Positions 16,786-26,115 of a stretch of DNA of 64,000 nt are shown here, in pieces. Made by a program: the position numbers and the translations under genes. The notes below the pieces were generated by a model, which was given only the letters and a program-made list of their open reading frames with translations, did not search any database and was not told the origin of the DNA. Source of the DNA: Paradesulfitobacterium ferrireducens (GTDB lineage Bacteria; Bacillota; Desulfitobacteriia; Desulfitobacteriales; Desulfitobacteriaceae); assembly GCF_017310645.1 (NCBI RefSeq), contig NZ_JAFLRH010000044.1, forward strand, positions 60,003-124,002, written 5' to 3'. Position 1 is the first letter of the stretch, and each line of letters begins with the position of its first letter.

Positions 16786-18120
16786 TTGACGTTAAAAACA
16801 CAAATTCCAGGACCCAACTCCCAATCCTTATTAGAGAAAAAACAAAAGTACGTAGCCCAGGGGATTTCTAACGGTACTCCGCTCTTTATTGACCGGGCCG
16901 AGGGTGCCTTAATGACTGATGTTGACGGTAATACCTTTATCGACTTTTATGGCGGGATCGGGGTAATCAACGCCGGGCATTGTCCGAAACCGGTAGTCAA
17001 GGCGATTCAAGACCAGGCGGAAAAACTTCTTCATACGTGCTTCATGGTTACAATGTATGATAGTTTCGTTGATCTGGCTCAGAAACTGACGGAGATTACT
17101 CCCGGTACGTTTGAGAAAAAGACCGCTTTGGTGAACAGCGGGGCCGAGGCTGTTGAGAATGCGGTGAAGATTGCACGCGCTTACACCAAGAGAACCGGAA
17201 TTCTTGCCTTTGAAATGGCTTTCCACGGACGCACCAATATGACCATGGCCTTAACCAGTAAGGTTAAACCTTACAAGCATGGGTTTGGGCCGTTTGCTCC
17301 GGATGTCCATCGAATTCCTTCCGCTTATTGTTACCGCTGCCACTATGGTTCAAGTTATCCGGGCTGCGGCATGCAGTGCCTGCAGCAGTTTGATCGTTTT
17401 TTTGCGGCGGAAGTGGCACCGGAGTCCGTCGCAGCCATGATTATTGAACCGGTCCAAGGGGAAGGCGGTTTTATTGTTCCGCCGAAGGAATTCCTCCCGG
17501 GACTGAAGAAAATTGCGGAACAGCACGGCATCCTTCTGATCATAGATGAAGTACAAACCGGCTTCGGCCGTACCGGAAAAATGTTTGCTTCTGAGCAATT
17601 TGGCGTGGTTCCGGATATCATGACCATGGCCAAGTCGATTGCAGCCGGCCTGCCTTTGAGTGCCGTCGTAGGCAAGGCGGAGATTATGGATGCACCCGGA
17701 CCCGGACAATTAGGCGGAACCTATGCCGGTAATCCGCTCTCCTGTGCGGCAGCCCTGGCAACCATTGACTACATCGAGCAAGAGCAGCTCCCGGCTAAAG
17801 CTGAAAAAATCGGCAATGTAGTCATGGAGCGCCTCAAAGATATGCAAGAGAAGTATGCCCTGATTGGGGATATCCGCAACTTGGGAGCCATGATTGGCAT
17901 TGAGCTGGTCAAAGACCGTCAAACTAAAGAGCCGGCTAAAGAAGAAACCGCCCGCATTACTCAGGAGTGCTTAAACAATGGCTTGATTATCATCAACGCC
18001 GGCGTGTTCGGCAACGTGATCCGTATGCTCATGCCTTTGGTGATCACGGATGAGCAGCTGGAGCAAGCTTTAACTATTCTTGAGAATGCCTTTGCCAAAG
18101 TGCAGAAAAGCATTGGTTAA
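16786..18120 (+). CDS. Class III aminotransferase (GabT-like)
   Basis: A 444-residue PLP-dependent omega-aminotransferase of the 4-aminobutyrate/acetylornithine group. Motifs are FIDFYGGIGVINAGH near the N-terminus, NSGAEAVENAVKIAR, the LLIIDEVQTGFGRTGK segment with the PLP-ring Asp, the Schiff-base Lys in MTMAKSIAAGLPLSAV, and GGTYAGNPLSCAA. TTG 16786 follows AGGAGG with ideal spacing; ATG 16777 touches that site. A central cysteine cluster (YCYRCHYGSSYPGCGMQC) is notable. Substrate is not determined; shared control with gdhA suggests amino-acid or amine nitrogen catabolism. Confidence 0.85.
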   Translation: MTLKTQIPGPNSQSLLEKKQKYVAQGISNGTPLFIDRAEGALMTDVDGNTFIDFYGGIGVINAGHCPKPVVKAIQDQAEKLLHTCFMVTMYDSFVDLAQKLTEITPGTFEKKTALVNSGAEAVENAVKIARAYTKRTGILAFEMAFHGRTNMTMALTSKVKPYKHGFGPFAPDVHRIPSAYCYRCHYGSSYPGCGMQCLQQFDRFFAAEVAPESVAAMIIEPVQGEGGFIVPPKEFLPGLKKIAEQHGILLIIDEVQTGFGRTGKMFASEQFGVVPDIMTMAKSIAAGLPLSAVVGKAEIMDAPGPGQLGGTYAGNPLSCAAALATIDYIEQEQLPAKAEKIGNVVMERLKDMQEKYALIGDIRNLGAMIGIELVKDRQTKEPAKEETARITQECLNNGLIIINAGVFGNVIRMLMPLVITDEQLEQALTILENAFAKVQKSIG

Positions 18121-18187
18121 CTACACTTAAATAAACTGCCGGCTAAGCAGTTTGTCTAAGTTTGTTAATACCTCCTCCTATTATTAC

Positions 18188-18220
18188 GAGCGGTCCAACC
18201 TAGTTTGGGCCGTTCCTTTT
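18188..18220 (+). terminator. Hairpin with T-rich tail before the EamA transporter
   Basis: GAGCGGTCCAA (18188-18198) pairs with TTGGGCCGTTC (18205-18215) using G-U pairs, then CTTTT. It lies between the aminotransferase and the transporter gene and may be a terminator or leader element. Confidence 0.4.
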
Positions 18221-18301
18221 CAATTTGTTAAGGATCTTTATTTGATAGAGTATAGTGATTTGGCGCAATATTATAAGCGGGTTTTAAGGGGAGATAAGGC
18301 T

Positions 18302-19273
18302 GTGAATAATGATAATGATGCTGATGAAGAATCCGGAGGAAGAGATAATAGAAGTTCCGGGGGTGAATTCAAAGTCATTTTGGCCTATCTGGCAGTTTCG
18401 GTGATTTGGGGTTCAACCTATTTAGTAAACCGCATTGGTGTCAGCGAGCTGCCGCCGGAATTATTTTCCGGGATCCGGTTTATCATTGCCGGATTGATTC
18501 TGCTGGTTTATACCGTTGTCCGCAAAGAAGCTTTTCCGGCAGGTCTAAATGGTGTCTGGCAGCAGACAGTGGTTGGCCTACTTTTTCAAGGAGGGATCGG
18601 TATCGTCGTATGGACGGCCCAATGGGTTCATTCCGGAATCACTTCTTTGATTGTGGCAACCGGTCCTTTGTTTATCGCTATTATTGAGTTTTTAATTCCC
18701 GGCGGTCAGAAGCCGGGGATTAAAGCCTGGCTTGGCTTGCTGTTGGGCTTTGGCGGGATGTCGTTCCTGGTTTTGTCCGGAGAAAACGCAGCCTCGGTTA
18801 ATATTTGGGGAGCTGTACTATTGCTTTTAGCTTCTTTTATCTGGGCCATTGGTTCTGTTTATATTCAGAGGATTCGCTCCGGCGGCTCAACTCTGGCCAA
18901 TTTAAGCATTCAGATGCTGACCGGCGGAGTAATGCTCGCTGGGATTGGCATTGGGATGGGGGAATTCTCGAAACTTCATTTCACGGCCACCGGTCTACTC
19001 GTGACCTTATATCTGATCCTCTTTGGATCGATAGTGGGGTATGGCTCTTATCTCTATGTACTTAAATCTTGGCCCGCCACCAAGGCGGGGACGTATGCGT
19101 ATGTCAATCCGGTGGTTGCCGTAATCCTGGGAGGAATCGTGGGTGAGCCCGTCTCAACAAGTATGGTGCTATCAGCGATCATTATTATCGGAGGAGTTAT
19201 ACTGGTTCAGATGTCGACTTCTTCGCCTTCTGCTTCAGCTGTAAAGGATAAATCCAGCTTGAGTTCAACCTGA
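18302..19273 (+). CDS. EamA-family (drug/metabolite) transporter
   Basis: A 323-residue membrane protein with about ten hydrophobic helices in two EamA repeats. The opening FKVILAYLAVSVIWGSTYLVNR is typical of the family, and the second repeat contains SFIWAIGSVYIQR. GTG 18302 follows AAGGGGAG; the longer frame from 18152 would add an unlikely hydrophilic head. These proteins commonly export amino acids or metabolites. The link to the aminotransferase is only by position. Confidence 0.8.
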   Translation: MNNDNDADEESGGRDNRSSGGEFKVILAYLAVSVIWGSTYLVNRIGVSELPPELFSGIRFIIAGLILLVYTVVRKEAFPAGLNGVWQQTVVGLLFQGGIGIVVWTAQWVHSGITSLIVATGPLFIAIIEFLIPGGQKPGIKAWLGLLLGFGGMSFLVLSGENAASVNIWGAVLLLLASFIWAIGSVYIQRIRSGGSTLANLSIQMLTGGVMLAGIGIGMGEFSKLHFTATGLLVTLYLILFGSIVGYGSYLYVLKSWPATKAGTYAYVNPVVAVILGGIVGEPVSTSMVLSAIIIIGGVILVQMSTSSPSASAVKDKSSLSST

Positions 19274-19293
19274 TGAAATAGATCATTGTAATG

Positions 19294-19388
19294 CAATGAA
19301 AAAAATCATTAATGCTTAAAATGAGCTGCAATAGGGTTGTTTTGACAATTCATAAAATTAAAGATGTTCAGTGATGATTTTTTTCATT
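19294..19388 (+). promoter_or_regulatory. Two RATGA-N6-TCATT enhancer sites before mtbB
   Basis: AATGA-AAAAAA-TCATT (19295-19310) and GATGA-TTTTTT-TCATT (19373-19388) lie about 165 and 90 bases upstream of the sigma-54 promoter. An inverted TCATTG-TAATG-CAATGA overlaps the first. The same half-sites and spacing recur before the betaine ABC operon at 42628 and 42682. Confidence 0.6.
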
Positions 19389-19431
19389 AAAAATTAAATG
19401 CCATAAGTCGTTGTTTCCTCTCAAACCGCAT

Positions 19432-19459
19432 AAACAGGCCTTTTCAAGGCCTGTTTTTT
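19432..19459 (+). terminator. Intrinsic terminator upstream of mtbB
   Basis: AAACAGGCCTT (19432-19442) pairs with AAGGCCTGTTT (19446-19456) around TTC, followed by T to 19459. It ends one base before the sigma-54 promoter and insulates mtbB from upstream transcription. Confidence 0.85.
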
Positions 19460-19460
19460 A

Positions 19461-19476
19461 TGGCATGTTTTTTGCT
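19461..19476 (+). promoter_or_regulatory. Sigma-54 promoter of the methylamine operon
   Basis: TGGCATG-TTTT-TTGCT has GG and GC separated by ten bases. It lies about 125 bases ahead of mtbB with two candidate enhancer sites upstream. Confidence 0.8.
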
Positions 19477-19601
19477 ATTAATCAAAATTGTCTTACTAAA
19501 AGGGGGGAGGTTTGTTAGGTAAATATTAAATGCTATTCTTAAACTCCTTTTATCAAAATTATTCTACTTTTCTTATGAATGAACAAGGGGGGAATTAAAG
19601 G

Positions 19602-20990
19602 ATGAGTGATATTTTCACTCGCTATGGCGATGGATCTCCAACCAGAATGAGCAAAGAAGATATCCGGTTTGACTTGGAAGAGGGAACCCAAGATGCGGCA
19701 GACCGGGGTAAGATCCCTGCGCTGACCGAGGCCGAGCTTGACCGCTTGTTTGAAATCTGTACCATGCCTGAGAAGGCTGTGACCGTGGAACGCGGCGATG
19801 AAGTGATTGTAAGTTTTGACGCCGGAACCTTGAAGCTGCCGGTGCGGGCTGGGGTTCCGATGGACCGGTCGGCTGCGATATTAACGCACGAGCGGGCATT
19901 TTGTTCCGATACCATGGAACTAGGTCATGTAGATTACAGCTATAAACAGCTGAAAGCGATTATCCACGAAGAATGCCAGGCCATGGAGCATATTCAGCTT
20001 AATACCATTATCCCGGTTTTTTATGGAGCCATGCCGAACTTAGGCCTGTATACCAAGCCGGACGGACCGATTGAGAACTGGTCTGAGCTGTTGCCTTTGG
20101 CCAAGATCGATGAGGCCAAAGCAGCCCAGGAAGAAGCGATGGAACACGCTGTCAAAGATATTGTTTATGTCGCCAGCAGGATGTACGAGTCTGGGGCCGA
20201 CGGTATTAACTTCGATACGGTCGGGGCTTCCGGGGATGCGGATGTGCTCGCTACCTTGAAAGCAGCGGAAATCTTAAAAGAAAAGTATCCGGATATCGCG
20301 ATTGAGTTCGGAATGGCCGGGGAGTTTGTTCTCGGGATGCATGGGGAGCTGTATTATGACGGCACCCGCTTAGCCGGACTGTATCCGCATCAACAGGTGA
20401 AGATGGCGGAAAAAGCCGGAGCCGCGATTTTCGGCGCAGTCATTAATACCAACAGCAGCATGAGCTTTGCCTGGAATATCGCGCGGGCGGTAACCTTCGT
20501 CAAAGCTTGTACGGAAGCTGCCAGCATCCCGGTTCATGTCAATGTGGGTATGGGTGTGGGCGCAATTCCCGTGACCAACACCCCGCCGGTGGATGCTGTG
20601 TCCAGAGCGGACAAAGCCCTCGTTGAGATCGGAAAGGCTGACGGGTTGTAGATTGGCCATGGCGATCCTTTCGGTATGGCTATAACTCACGAAATGGCCG
20701 CTGGCATGGGCGGAATCCGTACTGCCGGAGATCTGGTAGCGCGGATGCAAATGACCAAAGGCATGAAAATCAAGGAAGCCAAAGAGTATGTAGCCGCTAA
20801 AGTAGGTGTTTCCACTTTTGACCTGTGTGACGAAGCCGTAATGAAAGAGGTCAGGGAACAGCTTGACATTGGGCATGTCCAAGCACGGGTTGGTGCTTCA
20901 ATCGGAATGGAAGCCAAGTTCAATATTGCCAGAGTTTTAGATATGAAGATTAAAGCAGTCGAGAATTTCAAACGCAAAACAGGGATGTAA
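19602..20990 (+). CDS. mtbB: Dimethylamine:corrinoid methyltransferase with in-frame UAG (pyrrolysine)
   Basis: MtbB moves a methyl group from dimethylamine to its corrinoid protein. The frame runs 462 residues with TAG at codon 350 (20649-20651), in VDGL-UAG-IGHGDPFGM; archaeal MtbB carries Pyl356 in a 467-residue protein in the same context. Further MtbB features are THERAFCSDTMELGHVDYS, NFDTVGASGDADV, GMAGEFVLGMHG and the TIM-barrel end. Without UAG decoding the gene would give a 349-residue truncated product. It has a sigma-54 promoter and precedes its cognate corrinoid protein and pylB/pylC. MtmB was excluded because its Pyl is at residue 202. Confidence 0.95.
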
Positions 20991-21018
20991 GAGGAGAAAA
21001 ATGTAAGGAGGGCTGGTC

Positions 21019-21663
21019 TTGAGTTTAGAAGATATTATTGCCGAGGCGAGAGAAACGATATTGCAGTGCGACCAGGCCCGCGCGGTGGCTGTGGCTGAGC
21101 GCGCAGTGGCCCAAGGTTTTGATCCGGTGCAAGTTCTGAGTGAAGGTTTTAGCTATGGCATCCGCCAAATGGGGGACCTATTCGGACGGGGGGAAGTGTT
21201 CCTGCCTCAGCTGATTCTTTCATCCGAAGTTATGAAATCTGCCGTTGCCATCCTGGATGCGGCCATTCAAGGAGGAACCCCGCAAGCTAAAGCTAAAATG
21301 GTGATTGCAACGGTCGAGGGTGATGTCCATGATATCGGCAAAGGGATTGTGGTGTCTCTCTTGAAAACGCAAGGCATTGAAGTCTATGATCTGGGCCGGG
21401 ATGTGCCCACGGTTAAAATTATTGAAAAAGCGCTTGAAGTGGAAGCCGACATCATCGGAACCAGCGCCCTGCTCACTACCACGCTGATGGGGCAGAAGAA
21501 ATTGGAAGATGAGCTGCGTAAGAATGGCTTGCGTGACCGCTTCAAAACCATGGTCGGCGGAGCTCCGGCTACCCAGAGATGGGCCGACAGAATCGGGGCC
21601 GACGCTTACGCTGAGGATGCGGCTGAGGCCGTGACCAAGGCATTGGCTTTATTAGGAAAATAA
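21019..21663 (+). CDS. mtbC: Dimethylamine corrinoid protein
   Basis: A 214-residue two-domain protein that carries the methyl group on cobalamin. Residues 1-85 form the four-helix cap and the rest the B12-binding Rossmann domain with GDVHDIGKGIV (His is the lower cobalt ligand), GTSALLTTTL and VGGAPATQRWADRIGADAYAEDA. The start is TTG 21019 after TAAGGAGGG. It is 28 bases from mtbB, marking them as partners. Confidence 0.93.
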   Translation: MSLEDIIAEARETILQCDQARAVAVAERAVAQGFDPVQVLSEGFSYGIRQMGDLFGRGEVFLPQLILSSEVMKSAVAILDAAIQGGTPQAKAKMVIATVEGDVHDIGKGIVVSLLKTQGIEVYDLGRDVPTVKIIEKALEVEADIIGTSALLTTTLMGQKKLEDELRKNGLRDRFKTMVGGAPATQRWADRIGADAYAEDAAEAVTKALALLGK

Positions 21664-21730
21664 AACGATTCTCCTTTAGGGTCTTATCACGAATTAAATT
21701 CTGTAAGGGAACTTCTGGAAGGTGGGCAAC

Positions 21731-22849
21731 ATGAACGACGGCACGCGCACTCAAAAGCTTGAGCAAGTTTTGGCGAAAGCGGCGGATGGGGAGAGATTAT
21801 CCAAACCGGAGATTATCTTTCTCCTTGGTCTAAGTACTGAACGGGACTTGGCCGCCCTTTTCCGGACAGCCCGGGAACTGAGGGCCAGACATTTCAGCAA
21901 TAAACTCTTTTTATATGGATTTGTTTACTTTTCCACCTGGTGCCGCAATGACTGCGCTTTTTGCTATTACCGCAAATCCAACGACCTGCCGCACCGTTAC
22001 CGCAAAACGGATGAGGAAATCGTGGAGGCGGCGGTCAGTTTGGCTGAATCCGGAGTGCACCTGATTGACCTGACGCTGGGTGAAGATCCTTTTTACCGCC
22101 ACCGTGGGAATGGGATTCAATCTCTGGCGGAGCTGGTTGGCAAGGTCAAATCCCAGACCGGCCTCCCGGTCATGATTTCTCCGGGAGTGCTATCAAAGCG
22201 GGGATTGGCACAGTTGGCAGAAGCCGGGGCGGATTGGTATGCCTGCTACCAGGAGACCCATAACAGACAGTTATTTAAGAGCTTACGCTTAAACCAGAGC
22301 TATGACCGCCGTTATCTCAGCAAGAAGCAGGCCGTGGAACAGCACCTGCTGATTGAAGAAGGAATCCTGGCCGGAGTAGGAGAGAGTTTGGCGGATATCG
22401 CCGATTCCCTGAACTCCATGCAGGAGCTTGGAGCCCACCAGGTGCGAGTCATGAGTTTTGTACCGCAAGCAGGGAGTTCTATGAGTGCCTGGCCAACTCC
22501 GGACCGGCTCAAAGAGTTGAAAATTATTGCTGTTATGCGCCTTTTATTCCCGAATCGATTGATTCCGGCATCCCTGGATGTCGACGGGGTCGAAGGGGCA
22601 CAGGCCCGGATTAATGCAGGGGCCAATGTCATTACTTCTTTGATTCCGCCGCAGCTGGGACTGGCAGGGGTGGCTCAAAGCAGCAAAGGAATCGAAGAAG
22701 GTCACCGCACGGTCCGTGGAATTCTCCCGATTCTGGAAGGGATGAATCTTACGGCTGCCACGGCTGAAGAGTATAAGGCTTGGGTGGAAAAGGAAAGAGC
22801 GAGTGTAAGCCTCATGCATTCTACCGGGGAACTGGGGGGTGCCAGATGA
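21731..22849 (+). CDS. pylB: 3-methylornithine synthase, radical SAM
   Basis: PylB rearranges lysine to (3R)-3-methyl-D-ornithine, the first step of pyrrolysine synthesis. The 372-residue protein has the radical-SAM cluster motif CRNDCAFCYYR near residue 70 and conserved downstream segments (DLTLGEDPFYRH, SFVPQAGSSM). ATG 21731 follows GGAAGGTGG and matches the family N-terminus better than the GTG at 21722. Its stop overlaps the pylC start (ATGA). Confidence 0.94.
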   Translation: MNDGTRTQKLEQVLAKAADGERLSKPEIIFLLGLSTERDLAALFRTARELRARHFSNKLFLYGFVYFSTWCRNDCAFCYYRKSNDLPHRYRKTDEEIVEAAVSLAESGVHLIDLTLGEDPFYRHRGNGIQSLAELVGKVKSQTGLPVMISPGVLSKRGLAQLAEAGADWYACYQETHNRQLFKSLRLNQSYDRRYLSKKQAVEQHLLIEEGILAGVGESLADIADSLNSMQELGAHQVRVMSFVPQAGSSMSAWPTPDRLKELKIIAVMRLLFPNRLIPASLDVDGVEGAQARINAGANVITSLIPPQLGLAGVAQSSKGIEEGHRTVRGILPILEGMNLTAATAEEYKAWVEKERASVSLMHSTGELGGAR

Positions 22850-24009
22850 GGGTAGCGGTGATCGGCGGGAAGCTGCAAGGGGTCGAGGCGGCCTACCTGG
22901 CTAAGCAAGCCGGCTGGGATGTCCTGGTGGTGGATAAGGATGCTGACGCTCCCGCCTCAGGAATGTGTGATGAATTTTGTAGGGCGGACATTCTGAGCAA
23001 CGCGGATAAAATTGCGGATGTGATTCGAAATGCTGACCTGATCATCCCGGCCATTGAAGATGAAGCGGTCTTGGAGAAACTGAGGGATCTTGCGCATACT
23101 TGCCAAGTCCCTTTGGCCTTTGACCCTGAAGCCTATGCCCTTTCTTCATCTAAACAAAAATCCGATGCTCTCTTTCACGGCCATGGGATTCCGGCTCCGG
23201 CTTATTGGCCGGACTGCACTCTGCCGGTGATTGCCAAGCCTTCCTCAGCCAGCGGCAGCCAGGGTGTGCGCAAGTTTTATGATGAAAAGGATTTAAGCGA
23301 ATTTCTGGGCCAGTTAAACGGAACGCGCCAGGACTGGGTGATTCAAGAGTATCTGGAAGGGCCCTCCTACTCGATTGAGGTCATTGGAGCCCAGGGACAA
23401 GTGGTCTCAGTGCAAATCACGGATCTGGGAATGGACAGAGGGTATGACTGCAAACGGGTATCCGCTCCGACCGAACTCAGCGAGGATTTAGAACAGGAGT
23501 TTCGGGAGCTGGCGGAGGAACTGGCCCGCCTCATTCATCTCAATGGGATTATGGATGTCGAAGTGATTAATCACCATGGGCAGCTTAAGGTCTTAGAGAT
23601 TGATGCGCGCTTGCCCAGCCAGACTCCGACCGCAGTCTACAAATCAAGCGGAGTCAATATGCTGGAATATCTGTACCAGGTATTTGCTCAGGGCAGGGTG
23701 CCGCTGAAAGCAGATATCAGCCAGGCTCAGGCCGTGGTCTACGAGCATGTCCGGGTCGGAGATGAGGGGATCGAGACTCTGGGGGAACACATCATGGCCG
23801 GCGCCGGGCCGCTGAAACACGTGTATGGCTTTTTCGGCGCGGATGAGGCGATTACTAATTTCCGCCCGGACTGTACCTCGTTCGTAGCCACTCTGATTCT
23901 GACGGCACCCACGTTTGAGGAAGCTTGGGTCAAGCGCTGTGATGTGATTGAGAACATCCGTAATCATTTCAATTTATCGTTTTATCTGGATTCCACTCCC
24001 GAAGTTTAA
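22846..24009 (+). CDS. pylC: 3-methylornithine-lysine ligase, ATP-grasp
   Basis: PylC ligates lysine to 3-methylornithine using ATP. The 387-residue protein has an N-terminal VAVIGGKLQGVEAAYLA nucleotide fold, the ATP-grasp lid VIAKPSSASGSQGV, and the catalytic MDVEVINHHGQLKVLEIDARLPSQTPT. It overlaps pylB by four bases. It ends close to a structured repeat (24016-24143), and its usual partner pylD is found 15.8 kb downstream instead of next to it. Confidence 0.94.
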   Translation: MRVAVIGGKLQGVEAAYLAKQAGWDVLVVDKDADAPASGMCDEFCRADILSNADKIADVIRNADLIIPAIEDEAVLEKLRDLAHTCQVPLAFDPEAYALSSSKQKSDALFHGHGIPAPAYWPDCTLPVIAKPSSASGSQGVRKFYDEKDLSEFLGQLNGTRQDWVIQEYLEGPSYSIEVIGAQGQVVSVQITDLGMDRGYDCKRVSAPTELSEDLEQEFRELAEELARLIHLNGIMDVEVINHHGQLKVLEIDARLPSQTPTAVYKSSGVNMLEYLYQVFAQGRVPLKADISQAQAVVYEHVRVGDEGIETLGEHIMAGAGPLKHVYGFFGADEAITNFRPDCTSFVATLILTAPTFEEAWVKRCDVIENIRNHFNLSFYLDSTPEV

Positions 24010-24015
24010 CACTGA

Positions 24016-24143
24016 ACTAACACGCCCTAAGTCCCCCGCCTTAATAGGCGGCGGGTGCCAAAGGGCGGTTAAGTCCAGTATGGACTCGACTAACATTCAG
24101 TGGGGGTTGAATCCCCCTCTGAATGAAGTCTCGTTCAACGGGA
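24016..24143 (+). repeat. IS200/IS605-like end, full copy
   Basis: A set of hairpins: CCCCCGCC-TTAATA-GGCGGCGGG, then AAGTCCA-GTA-TGGACT, then ATTCAG-T-GGGGG-TTGAAT-CCCCC-T-CTGAAT and a GAAGTCTCGTT tail. This is the form of right ends/guide-RNA regions of IS200/IS605 elements (from memory, not a search). No tnpA or tnpB remains. The last hairpin recurs at 39795-39824. ACTAACA occurs at 24016 and again at 24089; deletion between these gives exactly the junction seen in the shorter copy. Confidence 0.6.
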
Positions 24144-24204
24144 TTAAGTTAGAAAGAGCAAGCTTCCTAGACCAAGGTTCAGTAATTACTTGGAGGTGAC
24201 TCGC

Positions 24205-25680
24205 TTGAAACGCAACTTGTTCGCAGGGAGAAGCCAGACGGAAGGCATGGGACTCAATCTGTTTACAGAAGATGAGCTCTATGCCATCCATTGTGCCACC
24301 CTGGAAGTACTGTATAAGACAGGGGTTAAAGTAGAAGACGACGAGGCGTTAGAGATTTTTTACGGCGGCGGAGCCGAGGTTGACCGCACGAATCACATTG
24401 TCAAGATTCCTCCGTATTTGGTGGAAGATGCGATTCGCTCTGCCCCCAGCACCCTTTTCCTGGCCGGGCGCAATCCCAAAAATGACATTGTCTTGGACGG
24501 CAGCCGGGTAGGGTTTACCAATTTCGGGGAAGGGATTCGGGTAATTGATCCGTATACCCGGGAATACCGCAAATCAACTAAACAGGACGTCGGGAATGCT
24601 GCTCTGGTATGTGACTACTTGAGTGAAGTGGATGTCTTTGAACGGGCCGTGGCCGCCCAGGATGAGCATGCCTTAGTAGGGCCGCTTCATGAAGCGGAAG
24701 CGTTTTTTAACAATACCTCAAAGCATTGCTTCAGCGGGGCCAATAACGGGAAAAATTTCCGCAAGATTGTAGACATGGCGGCAGCGGCCGCCGGGGGCAA
24801 GGATAAATTAAAAGAGCGCCCGATTTACAGCACGATTGTCTGCCCTACCAGCCCGCTGCAACTGGTGAGAGATTGCACGGAAGTCTTGATTGAAGCGGCT
24901 CGGGCGGGGATCGCAGTCAATGTTCTGTCTATGGCCATGGCCGGAGGCTCCGCGCCGGTAACCTTGGCCGGCACCCTGGTAACCCATAATGCTGAGGTGC
25001 TCAGCGGAATTGTCTTAAACCAGCTCACCAAAAAGGGCGCACCGGTCATTTACGGAAGCTCCACTACGATCATGGACCTGAAATACACCACGGCCCCGGT
25101 AGGTTCGCCGGAACTGGGCATGATTAATGCCGGTGTGGCGAAACTGGCCCAGTATTATCTTCTGCCGAGCTGGGTTGCCGGCGGCTAGGCTGACAGCAAA
25201 GTACCCGATGCGCAAGCAGCCCATGAAAAAACCATAACCGGATTATTAGCTGCCCTAGGCGGGGCCAATTTAATCTATGGTTTAGGGATGCTGGAGCTAG
25301 GGATTACCTTTGACTTCGCCCAGCTGGTGATGGATAACGAAACGGCGAAAATGATTAAAAAGGCTGTCTCAGGAATTCCGGTGAACGATGACACATTGGC
25401 TGTGGATGTCATCAAAGAGGTAGGTGCCGGTGGTGAATTCATAACCCATGATCATACGTACCGCAACTTTAAGAAGGAGCAGTCCCAATCCAAGCTGATT
25501 GACCGGAGAATGCGTGATGCATGGTTAGCTCTTGGCGGCAAGGATTATACGGAAAGAGCTTATGAGGAAGCGATCTCGATCTTGGAAAACCACAAACCTG
25601 AGCCGCTTTCAGATGATGCCAAAGCCAATATCCGGGCGATCGTGGAAGAAGCAGAAGCCGAATACGGTGTGAAAAAATAA
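24205..25680 (+). CDS. mttB: Trimethylamine:corrinoid methyltransferase with in-frame UAG (pyrrolysine)
   Basis: MttB transfers a methyl from trimethylamine to MttC. The 491-codon frame has TAG at codon 328 (25186-25188) in [16 protein letters not shown], matching Pyl334 of the 495-residue archaeal enzyme. The C-terminal part includes [25 protein letters not shown] 24205 follows GGAGGTGA. Reading UAG as stop would give a 327-residue fragment lacking the substrate-binding end. It opens the 15.7-kb segment lying between the two structured repeats and is followed by pylSn and its corrinoid protein. Confidence 0.95.
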
Positions 25681-25691
25681 ATTTTCTGTGC

Positions 25692-25716
25692 AGGAGCCGG
25701 TTTGCGGCCGGCTCCT
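25692..25716 (+). other. Hairpin between mttB and pylSn
   Basis: AGGAGCCGG (25692-25700) pairs with CCGGCTCCT (25708-25716). There is no T-run, so it is more likely an mRNA stability or processing structure than a terminator. Confidence 0.5.
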
Positions 25717-25741
25717 CGCGTGAAGACTTGGGGGGCAAGGT

Positions 25742-26098
25742 ATGAGTAAAAGTGACAACGCCAGAAGATTTTATCGCAAACGGGTGGATTTCTTTCTCCT
25801 GATCCAGAAGATTAAGCTTTGGCCTTCCCGAACCGGCGTCCTGCACGGAATAAAATCGATTACGGAAAAAGGCGGATACTCGGAAATTACCACGCACTGC
25901 AATAAGGTAATTATAAGCCGCAACTCCAAGAATAGCCGGGCGGCCCGTTGGATCCGCAATAAATGGACAACCGGAAGCTGCCCGGCCTGTAAGATTCCGG
26001 AGTGGAAGCTGTCAAAATTCAATTCAACCTTTTTTGCCCAGCATTACGGCTCAGCGCTAACCAATAACACGGCGCTTACCGACAACGGCAGCAAATAA
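25742..26098 (+). CDS. pylSn: Pyrrolysyl-tRNA synthetase N-terminal domain protein
   Basis: A 118-residue basic protein matching the stand-alone PylSn of Desulfitobacterium relatives, which binds tRNA-Pyl tightly and helps the catalytic PylSc. Recognisable parts are the VDFFLLIQKIKLWPSRTGVLHG N-terminus, the C-x-N-K-V strand, and SRNSKNSRAARWIRNKW with a following CPACKIP zinc-like pair. In methanogens this domain is fused to the catalytic domain. Its catalytic partner lies 12.8 kb downstream at 38946. Confidence 0.92.
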   Translation: MSKSDNARRFYRKRVDFFLLIQKIKLWPSRTGVLHGIKSITEKGGYSEITTHCNKVIISRNSKNSRAARWIRNKWTTGSCPACKIPEWKLSKFNSTFFAQHYGSALTNNTALTDNGSK

Positions 26099-26115
26099 TT
26101 TTTGGGGGTGTATGA

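Noticed and set aside
19602..20651. Monomethylamine methyltransferase MtmB as the identity of the UAG gene
   Set aside because: MtmB has its pyrrolysine near residue 202. Here UAG is at codon 350 of 462, with MtbB-type flanking sequence.
20676..20990. Separate 104-residue gene after mtbB
   Set aside because: It is the C-terminal part of mtbB after the in-frame UAG. Frame and homology are continuous.
25288..25680. Separate 130-residue gene after mttB
   Set aside because: It is the continuation of mttB beyond its in-frame UAG, with MttB-type sequence throughout.
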